Origin: an uncultured Ruminococcus sp.
GTDB lineage: Bacteria; Bacillota; Clostridia; Oscillospirales; CAG-272
DNA length: 8,905 nt
NCBI GenBank assembly: GCA_902783755.1
Contig: CACZSC010000245.1
Coordinates: forward strand, 1-8,905
Reading direction: 5' to 3'
The position numbers were made by a program, and so were the translations under genes. This document shows, piece after piece, positions 6,801 through 8,905 of the stretch. Position 1 is the first letter of the stretch. Every line of letters starts with the position of its first letter. The notes under the pieces were generated by a model, which saw nothing but the letters and a program-made list of their open reading frames with translations, ran no database searches and was not told the DNA's origin.

Positions 6801-8636
6801 AAACAGTTTGTCATTAGTCCCGGGTATTTTCATCGAGCCGGCACTCGGAGCGTACTGCAGAACCTGCTTTTTCGTGTACAGACCCGGAGTATACGCCTTG
6901 CCGGAAGAATACGCTGTTTTAGCAGATGACTGAAGACGAACTCCTGTGTTGATATAACCGGTCAGCGGAGCGACCTCATACTGACCCAGTTCCTGCTCGA
7001 TCTCCCCGTCTTCACCCTGAATCGTTACATTGACTTCCGGCTCGACAGTCCATGAGTAACCGTCTTCAACCTTCATGACATTAATATTCTTGTACAAAAT
7101 CTGCCAGGCATTTTGGGAATCGGCCGGTAACTTTTCATAGTTAAAGAAAACATAATACTCTCTTCCGTCCTGCGTTTCCTTATAATAATTGAATGAGGAA
7201 TTGCTCGTCGGATGAGGATTATCTATCGTACCTTCAGGAATACCGATCTCTGACGGGGGCAAAACTCTTTTTGCCTCTCCCACATGTCCGTACTGAATCA
7301 TATCAGCCGGTATCCGGATAACGGCTTTGCCGGCTTCAATGTCAACACTGTTCTTAAACTGCATCTGATACTTGAGTTTAAAATCATCGGTCTTCGTAAT
7401 ACTGTCTCGACTGGACTCATTGACATAAAATATATCGTATGTCCAAAACTCACTGTGATCACCGGCATCAGCTCTCAGCAGCGAAGCAGCCTTCTGCATC
7501 AGAGTGGGCTTTTCCGCTTTATCGGTCCTGGCCGCTCCGGCTTCGTCTTCAGGATTATCTTTCAGTTCACTGACAGCATATTCTTTCTCTGACTCGGTAC
7601 CTGTCTGTGTATCTGTATCGTCTGCTGTGTCTTCGATATCCTTTTTGTCCGTATCTTCTTTCTCAGATTCCGGTGCAGCTTCCTTCTTGTTATTTACTGT
7701 TCCCTCTATCGGGAGGAGCTCGTTGTCCTTCAGATGCTCCTTCTCGCTTCCGTTCTTGACAGTTACCTCGGGAACAAATGACCAGGACGCTTCCTCTTCG
7801 ACCTCGGATATGTCGATGTCCTGATAGGATACTTGCCAGGCACTGATCGTGTTGGCGGGGATCTCTGTATAGTTGAAGAAGACGATCTCGTTCTTCTTGG
7901 TATCGATTTTGTAATTGAAGAAAGTCTTGTGTGACTTCTGTGTCTTACCGTCAGTCAGACGGGGCACACCGACAGCATCCGGAGCGATCTCCTTGCCGTC
8001 CTTCGTCTTGACAAGGCTCAACGGGACGCGCAGCTCTACTGTATTCGCCTCATAGTCTTTGCTGCTCTCAAATATAAGCTGATATTTTAATGTGAAATCG
8101 TCGGAGAAAGTGACAGAATGACCATCTTTCTGATAGAGATAATAGATGTTGGCATACCATCCGCGCTCATTGACAGCGGGGGCGTCTTCGCCTTTATATT
8201 CGATCGTTGCATCTGCGACCGTGACCGGAAGATCTCCCAGTTCTTTAACGGACATCAGATCAGACCAGGGATTATCCTCTTTTTCCGTCTTATCGTCTGC
8301 ATCGCCGTCCTTGGAGGATCCACTGTCATCCTTCTTTGTCTCAGGTTTGGCGGACTCAGCAGGTTCGGATGAAGGTTTCTTTGTCTCTTCTTTCTTCTGG
8401 ACAGCAGGTTCAGAAGAATCGGACGGTTCTTCTGCGGCCGAAGGCTGAGCGCCGGCATCCGTCGTCTGTACGGTCTGCTGGTCCGGTGACCCGCTCTCTC
8501 CTTCCGCATGAGAAGCCATGCTCATCAACGGCGAATTGACTGCCAAAACCACAGCCAATAACAGAGCAAGTATTTTCCCTGCCCGCTTCACTCTTATATT
8601 CATGCCTGTCTTCCTGACCTCATCGTTTTTCTTCAT
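1..8636 (-). CDS. Giant secreted multidomain surface adhesin, 3' end outside window
   Basis: One uninterrupted frame gives 2,878 complete codons and no stop before the window edge, so the protein is truncated by the window and not by mutation. Domain order is: signal peptide (1-44), acidic linker (45-121), duplicated ~140-residue module (158-296 and 396-541), unrecognised adhesin-like region (542-1235), beta-rich domain (1236-1455), eight Cna-B-like modules (1456-2588), and BspA/DUF285 cap plus leucine-rich repeats (2589 onward). Proteins of this plan sit on the Gram-positive cell surface and bind host or microbial ligands; the actual ligand cannot be read from the sequence. No LPXTG sorting signal or C-terminal membrane segment is visible, and one would be expected past the left edge. 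The start at 8636 is chosen because GGAGAGG lies 5 bases upstream. An in-frame ATG at 8603 (residue 12) with AGGAAG 6 bases upstream is a credible alternative and would give a more ordinary signal-peptide n-region. Confidence 0.95.
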   Translation of the reverse strand, partial: MKKNDEVRKTGMNIRVKRAGKILALLLAVVLAVNSPLMSMASHAEGESGSPDQQTVQTTDAGAQPSAAEEPSDSSEPAVQKKEETKKPSSEPAESAKPETKKDDSGSSKDGDADDKTEKEDNPWSDLMSVKELGDLPVTVADATIEYKGEDAPAVNERGWYANIYYLYQKDGHSVTFSDDFTLKYQLIFESSKDYEANTVELRVPLSLVKTKDGKEIAPDAVGVPRLTDGKTQKSHKTFFNYKIDTKKNEIVFFNYTEIPANTISAWQVSYQDIDISEVEEEASWSFVPEVTVKNGSEKEHLKDNELLPIEGTVNNKKEAAPESEKEDTDKKDIEDTADDTDTQTGTESEKEYAVSELKDNPEDEAGAARTDKAEKPTLMQKAASLLRADAGDHSEFWTYDIFYVNESSRDSITKTDDFKLKYQMQFKNSVDIEAGKAVIRIPADMIQYGHVGEAKRVLPPSEIGIPEGTIDNPHPTSNSSFNYYKETQDGREYYVFFNYEKLPADSQNAWQILYKNINVMKVEDGYSWTVEPEVNVTIQGEDGEIEQELGQYEVAPLTGYINTGVRLQSSAKTAYSSGKAYTPGLYTKKQVLQYAPSAGSMKIPGTNDKLFDHFDEYVYVVWKVSLYGSATQPWSLNIYDSLYQDYPYSNQGFFLNLPYQAGTEDYNYTEYTAVEYSEDRSIDQSYYVVSAYPKSAVIPDQTVLYNNITATVVPYDQKDSTQYTYPYASWRYTNYKWNYRGDSIGVSKSGDKTLNGWLTVDENLPENESLTTSVFSVAGYCRSYGFTHHTSSSMGGSTGDYRSGTYTKITTTDDTVYAYLPKGAQGLLTKDDYYFDDVSVRINDVGYDVFDDDTAGTTPVDQTEGIDRDMHVFAVFGDSETDEWEEVAVVPWRTGGQLVYYFTPEQIARQPWRVKVEHNTVDYEARSTISTNIAIKGSSPVFKDLLDQSVEEIDLQNIGSIIGENYAGDTFNGYVRNISGPDSEYSDPVLRDSAVAQLKREGKTAAAIKAGTLRRANDQAKIRYRMEASEGYLLYSDTAIPYLKNKGENTPNRKEVVFYDLLPFGVEFDPSGTVTAGRLTQPCSMGLQGESTWNKAQISVSVDPKRDVIKDYCGTGRTLVKFRLVYTGRDSTNYDHGQWYSGFGLSFDAYCEYPQNLEEASDQPNIVAYIPADLDEAGNPVEIIGTENQVACDDGNGSEIYNKKDYAPLGSDINGDGITDSRNVLYAKSNVFSEIAGSGNLKIRKTVRAESDPFGVYNSSTVVIPNEEYEYKLTATNVEPIKGMVFFDRLEYAAYDESRIDRADYFDDSIIDGQVKIWQGTFTGVSTGEMEARGIKPVVYYNANANAVQPEQSSDPASPSDILTEANGWIKASDWGSDLSTVKAVAVDASRMNNGAYTLPEMDSLSFSIFMKAPEEIPQTGVWTYNNPSFYYTEGDKAAFKIGSSCKTKIAAARKLELEKELANDTPSSKKDERFRFYLTWDDEDKETVYSYKEYDLYEKSSAGDWVLQTGMHATDAEGALYLERRQKAVFNGVDAEKINIREEESLQWELTDDPELKGEVDDEGTRYVLAMNQFRPIVYIKKNVQGYPENKEQEIKEASFEMKLTNADGDPVSGKTIHIVKNAVTNGGDPEIIGDEQTTDADGVFRINPGQVIAFRAEKLDSTYTVTELPECYSETSDWRCDNPSVTKEAAINGVVMEVTNNYRWKDLKINKSVINNGRNNVSDTEFTFNIYQTDADGNKADQIKNFEWQIVGVDGEDEWHQPNEDGSITAACAGKTIYVCNDSDNKQFRAGSKIIVEEVLKDDLADCFENTSGEVKVALPVYATAGEANFVNEWLYRDLEVSKTVLRDNLYEPVDTPFTMVLEMAEADSEGTEPVYAPAAGREYTLYEGSSRIYNYDDGQTFEKDETKEEVPLKTDENGKFTIKDNQTVRFNSLAKKGVLWRVREKADSEYPPITPALDKETVGEGDPGYSEYISGVLGKTDSAKFTNGKDGFLIIRKKWVGDDELAQQLIDDPNSELSYRGATVRFESIYENDLQTAASNNASYYSQRRTDPITGSVIYDPATNQPIYDHYISFSGNDSYIVLKMNGMAIAYYGDALDFANMEYKLTEMNPQYSIVGTGKYSSHTFMINPEETEISIESTPGETPEAVITNHVSSASSVVQKRVEGGTVPEGKKLVWRVEKYENGSWVPAEDVGYTVVSHTTDQNVDTNGNYYNNGSVIGEEDGKHPIEGFKGKTSEDGLISMVTSREFYPYEQTGRLEMYSGYWPHWHVITKASVAYVMFDRDVKVNLYEDMSEGDYRVVEVPDESDKEWGAQGAFTTSPVLNRQYNSSSDNLQLQYTTALAPSPKVATGFVNRFGTAYLTIEKVVDEETDQVFTFTLEKYKYLRRDDILTPGSGLVYTVYDKETGEKIRTGETTFDGKLTLQGGQYAKIEVPPDTRWRATEDNAWPYYVTAITTEEEGLATDGKLNIDVVLSASPDQEYEFTLTMITDSEGNKVNIPGSNLEYTVYDSEGNVIDPAPRSTDADGHLTLKGGERATVTVPDKTGWHVSRRLVTEGSSADMLLTGDAAEQNHSDMIRADFVNAASQLYEKRGLNGPLTKIVFGKTSDYADKATGEYVVMDTKSIGSIRGYLQQEGDGLTMYVLSDDLMYTNTDSSHMFEGIYPLEEIVFENVSTAKTKNMAYMFANCYNLADMHGEAYFDTSHVTDMSYMFYGCRCVDKVDLPYWDTSSVINMEYMFANADLTGVSEVKFKTDTGNVQNMQYMFNSADLTGVNAISLDTGKVTNMNYMFSYSKFDDLDLSDWDVSQVKNIREYNNGYNMQNVQDCHMFTGSTFNKLDISGWKFESADNLVGMFQNAKFEELVWTGWDISHIASM
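873..1559 (-). repeat. Duplicated pair of divergent Cna-B-like modules (residues 2360-2469 and 2470-2588)
   Basis: The two copies align as LTIEKVV / LNIDVVL, DQVFTFTL / DQEYEFTL, GSGLVYTVYD / GSNLEYTVYD, GKLTLQGGQ / GHLTLKGGE and TRWRATED / TGWHVSRR. Copy 1 keeps Lys2369 and Glu2447 but has no closing FxN strand of its own. Copy 2 has Val2475 where the Lys should be and Arg where the Glu should be, yet ends with FVN (Asn2586). Together they carry one complete triad split over two modules. The DNA is also alike: 1023-1043 and 1344-1364 differ at only 2 of 21 positions. The pair links the stalk to the leucine-rich repeats. Confidence 0.65.
1560..4271 (-). repeat. Tandem array of six Cna-B-like (DUF7601-type) stalk modules
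   Basis: Six beta-sandwich modules follow each other at residues 1456-1581, 1580-1705, 1706-1837, 1838-1992, 1993-2157 and 2158-2359. Each shows the Cna-B order: a Lys-bearing first strand, usually an internal x-TDxxGxF strand (DAEGAL, DADGVF, DENGKF, SEDGLI), a Glu in the penultimate region and an Asn in the last strand. Candidate isopeptide triads are K1461/E1544-1546/N1574, K1583 or K1584/E1670/N1703 or N1704, K1714/E1800 or E1801/N1835, K1846/E1948/N1991, K2001 or K2002/E2112/N2155, and K2166/E2306/N2358. In the known family these Lys-Asn bonds, helped by the acidic residue, stiffen pilin and adhesin stalks. Assignment to this superfamily is firm. Bond formation in each module is inferred. 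Confidence 0.75.
4272..4931 (-). other. Beta-rich domain before the Cna-B array (residues 1236-1455)
   Basis: The domain opens with NLKIRKTV, a first strand with the K-T-V signature common in Gram-positive isopeptide domains. It continues with EYEYKLTATNVEPIKGMVFF, which resembles the paired strands of DUF11-like repeats, and then a ~150-residue part ending with SLSFSIFMKAPEE and a Tyr/Asn-rich exit (WTYNNPSFYY). The length exceeds a single Cna-B module. A two-subdomain sandwich is possible. The family is not identified. Confidence 0.4.
4932..7013 (-). other. Unrecognised adhesin-like region (residues 542-1235)
   Basis: I recognise no named domain with confidence across these ~690 residues. 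The first part contains a tyrosine-rich stretch (21 Tyr in residues 628-740) that ends in an RGD tripeptide (741-743). Next comes a Gly/Ser/Thr patch (HHTSSSMGGSTGDYRSG), then alternating hydrophobic segments consistent with beta-sheet. A segment around EVVFYDLLPFGVEFDPSG resembles the 'LPxGVxF' strand of DUF11-like/isopeptide repeat domains, so part of the region may be that kind of beta-sandwich (inference). The calcium-type loop at 1213-1221 closes it. By position this is probably the main binding part of the protein. Confidence 0.5.
4974..5000 (-). other. EF-hand/dockerin-like calcium loop DINGDGITD (residues 1213-1221)
   Basis: The nonapeptide matches DxNxDGxxD, the loop pattern of dockerin and bacterial EF-hand-type calcium sites, with Asp1213, Asn1215, Asp1217 and Asp1221 as likely ligands and Gly1218 at the turn. 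There is only one copy, and no paired second loop of a true dockerin is seen nearby, so a single structural calcium site between domains is the safest reading. Confidence 0.5.
7014..7451 (-). repeat. N-terminal module, copy 2 (residues 396-541)
   Basis: This is the second copy of the ~140-residue unit found at residues 158-296, about 7 residues longer in the central loop, where NPHPTSNSS is inserted before FNYYKE. The DDFKLKYQ, IRIP, IGIP, VFFNY, AWQILY and SWTVEPEV anchors match copy 1 in order and spacing. Outside the anchors identity is low, so the duplication is old. No family name is assigned. Confidence 0.7.
7452..7748 (-). other. Low-complexity acidic linker 2 between the two N-terminal modules
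   Basis: Residues 297-395 separate the two copies of the N-terminal module. The first two thirds are strongly acidic (for example KEDTDKKDIEDTADDTDTQ). The end (KPTLMQKAASLLRADAGDH) has a short, possibly helical segment before copy 2. Its composition resembles linker 1, which suggests that linker plus module was duplicated as one unit and then diverged. Confidence 0.65.
7749..8165 (-). repeat. N-terminal module, copy 1 (residues 158-296)
   Basis: This ~140-residue unit is repeated at residues 396-541. Shared anchor points, in order, are an aromatic opening (GWYANIYY / FWTYDIFY), DDFxLKYQ followed by a Phe and an acidic/Ser stretch, a basic/hydrophobic strand ending in P (ELRVP / VIRIP), VGVP / IGIP, FNY, an FFNY segment followed by a PA dipeptide, AWQ followed by Y, and a closing SWxxxPEVxV. 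Alternating hydrophobic residues suggest a beta-sandwich. I do not recognise a named family. It sits directly after the disordered linker, so it is probably the membrane-distal tip. Residues 122-157 form a lead-in of unclear fold. Confidence 0.7.
8274..8504 (-). other. Low-complexity acidic/Pro/Ser linker 1
   Basis: Residues 45-121 are dominated by Glu, Asp, Lys, Ser, Pro and Thr, with runs such as KKEETKKPSSEPAESAKPE and a D/K-rich end. There are almost no large hydrophobic residues, so the stretch is predicted disordered. Linkers of this type commonly follow the signal peptide in large Gram-positive surface proteins and may space the folded head from neighbours. Confidence 0.7.
8505..8636 (-). 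other. Sec signal peptide of the giant adhesin
   Basis: Residues 1-44 have a basic n-region (Lys2, Lys3, Arg8, Lys9, Arg15, Lys17, Arg18, Lys21), a hydrophobic core ILALLLAVVLAV at residues 22-33, and small-residue cleavage motifs S-M-A (39-41) and S-H-A (42-44). Cleavage after Ala41 or Ala44 would expose the acidic linker. If translation begins at Met12 the n-region shortens to ten residues. No YSIRK motif is seen. This makes export through Sec very likely. Confidence 0.85.
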
Positions 8637-8640
8637 AATG

Positions 8641-8648
8641 TCCTCTCC
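8641..8648 (-). promoter_or_regulatory. Ribosome binding site of the giant adhesin gene
   Basis: On the minus strand GGAGAGGA ends 4 bases before the ATG at 8636. The GGAG core is 8 bases away, a normal Shine-Dalgarno distance. A second Shine-Dalgarno-like AGGAAG lies at 8610-8615, inside the frame, 6 bases before the in-frame ATG at 8603, so initiation at either or both is possible. Confidence 0.75.
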
Positions 8649-8688
8649 ATATTGAAGTCCCGGTTCTCAGGTTAAATTGTCAATTCTG

Positions 8689-8710
8689 ATGGCTGCCGAT
8701 AACAGCCCAT
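8689..8710 (-). other. Small hairpin in the leader of the giant gene
   Basis: GGCTG (8691-8695) pairs with CAGCC (8703-8707) across a 7-base loop, and AT/AT extends the stem past one bulged base. No T-run follows on either strand, so it is not a terminator. It lies about 40 bases upstream of the ribosome binding site and would be in the 5' untranslated region if transcription starts further right. Its role is unknown and it may be chance. Confidence 0.3.
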
Positions 8711-8734
8711 GAATACCGACTTTATATCTAATAA

Positions 8735-8763
8735 AGCATATCATGGAAACCAATAAAAAACAA
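8735..8763 (-). promoter_or_regulatory. Weak candidate promoter for the giant gene
   Basis: On the minus strand TATGCT (8735-8740) is preceded by TG plus one base, the extended -10 form, and lies 17 bases after TTGTTT (8758-8763), a poor -35. This would give a leader of roughly 90 bases. The -35 overlaps the 3' side of the terminator stem, which weakens the call. No better sigma-70-type pair was found between the terminator and the gene. Confidence 0.25.
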
Positions 8764-8794
8764 TCCTTTTCTTAATATATAAGAAGGATTGTTT
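8755..8794 (-). terminator. Rho-independent terminator on the minus strand
   Basis: Read on the minus strand, AAACAATCC plus TTCTTA (8780-8794) pairs with the complementary arm at 8758-8774 around a 5-base AT loop, with a 2-base bulge. The stem runs into six Ts (8755-8760). The plus-strand reading has only three Ts after the stem, so the minus direction is favoured. It would stop transcripts arriving from the right before they reach the giant gene, separating it from an upstream gene or acting as an attenuator. Confidence 0.65.
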
Positions 8795-8833
8795 CAAATC
8801 TGATCTGTTCAGCCGCCGTTCGGACAGTCTCCG

Positions 8834-8869
8834 TTATTTTTCGTTTGGAGGATCATATGAAATGCGCAT
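8834..8869 (-). CDS. Eleven-codon open frame (MRISYDPPNEK) or C-terminal tail of an upstream gene
   Basis: An ATG at 8869 with GGAGAGG 5 bases upstream opens a frame of 11 codons closed by TAA at 8834-8836. The ribosome-binding layout equals that of the giant gene. The same frame is also open without a stop from 8905, giving 23 codons ending in the same stop, so it could instead be the tail of a gene whose body lies right of the window. The terminator 40 bases downstream suits either reading. No function is recognised. If real as a short peptide, its place just before a terminator and a same-strand gene would suit a leader peptide. Confidence 0.3.
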   Translation of the reverse strand: MRISYDPPNEK

Positions 8870-8872
8870 TTT

Positions 8873-8881
8873 CACCTCTCC
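8873..8881 (-). promoter_or_regulatory. Strong ribosome binding site before the 11-codon frame
   Basis: GGAGAGGTG on the minus strand places GGAGAGG exactly 5 bases before the ATG at 8869, the same motif and spacing as before the giant gene's ATG at 8636. This match is the main reason to consider 8869 a real start and not just an internal Met codon. Confidence 0.4.
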
Positions 8882-8905
8882 GAAAAACAAAGAGTATATG
8901 TCGAA

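Noticed and set aside
8633..8650. Five-codon frame (MERTL) whose TGA overlaps the giant gene's ATG
   Set aside because: It has no good ribosome binding site of its own and is made of the Shine-Dalgarno bases of the giant gene, so it is most likely coincidental.
8678..8683. Perfect TTGACA on the minus strand as a -35 box for the giant gene
   Set aside because: No -10-like hexamer lies 16-19 bases downstream. The nearest AT-rich candidate (CAATAT) is about 23 bases away and abuts the ribosome binding site.
8809..8856. Fifteen-codon minus-strand frame (MILQTKNNGDCPNGG) ending just before the terminator
   Set aside because: There is no Shine-Dalgarno before its ATG, it overlaps the better-supported frame at 8834-8869, and it is too short to judge.
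8834..8869. MRISYDP resembles the first residues of DUF2283 or BrnT-like small proteins
   Set aside because: The match is only about seven residues and the frame stops after eleven. The following bases in other frames do not continue either family.

Overview
The window is almost entirely one gene. A single minus-strand reading frame starts at 8636 and runs without a stop through position 1, so 2,878 codons are visible and the 3' end lies beyond the left edge. The frame holds arithmetically from the start codon to the last complete codon (3-5), with no frameshift. The product is a very large secreted, repeat-rich surface protein of a Gram-positive (Bacillota) type. The signals for this are an AGGAGG-type ribosome binding site, a Sec signal peptide, acidic low-complexity linkers, Cna-B-like collagen-adhesin stalk modules and BspA-type leucine-rich repeats. 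This combination is typical of host-associated Clostridia, Lachnospiraceae and Erysipelotrichia. That placement is inferred from architecture, and no taxonomic marker gene is present.

Layout in protein order (right to left in the window): signal peptide (residues 1-44); acidic/Pro/Ser linker (45-121); a ~140-residue module (158-296) repeated at 396-541 after a second acidic linker; a long adhesin-like region without a recognised family (542-1235) that includes a tyrosine-rich stretch, an RGD tripeptide and a DxNxDGxxD calcium-type loop; a further beta-rich domain (1236-1455); six Cna-B-like modules in tandem (1456-2359); a divergent duplicated pair of such modules (2360-2588); and a BspA/DUF285 cap with at least eight leucine-rich repeats (2589 to the edge). 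The likely design is an N-terminal binding head on a stalk of isopeptide-type modules, followed by a second interaction surface made of leucine-rich repeats. The cell-wall anchor, if any, is not in the window.

The ~270 bases right of the gene hold its upstream region. There is an 11-codon open frame with a strong ribosome binding site (GGAGAGG plus 5 bases, the same layout as the giant gene), then an intrinsic terminator oriented on the same strand, a weak promoter candidate, a small hairpin and the giant gene's ribosome binding site. This may be the tail of an upstream gene or an attenuator-like leader. I see no RNA gene, mobile element, CRISPR array or second full-length gene. The many short open frames on the plus strand are antisense shadows of the giant gene.
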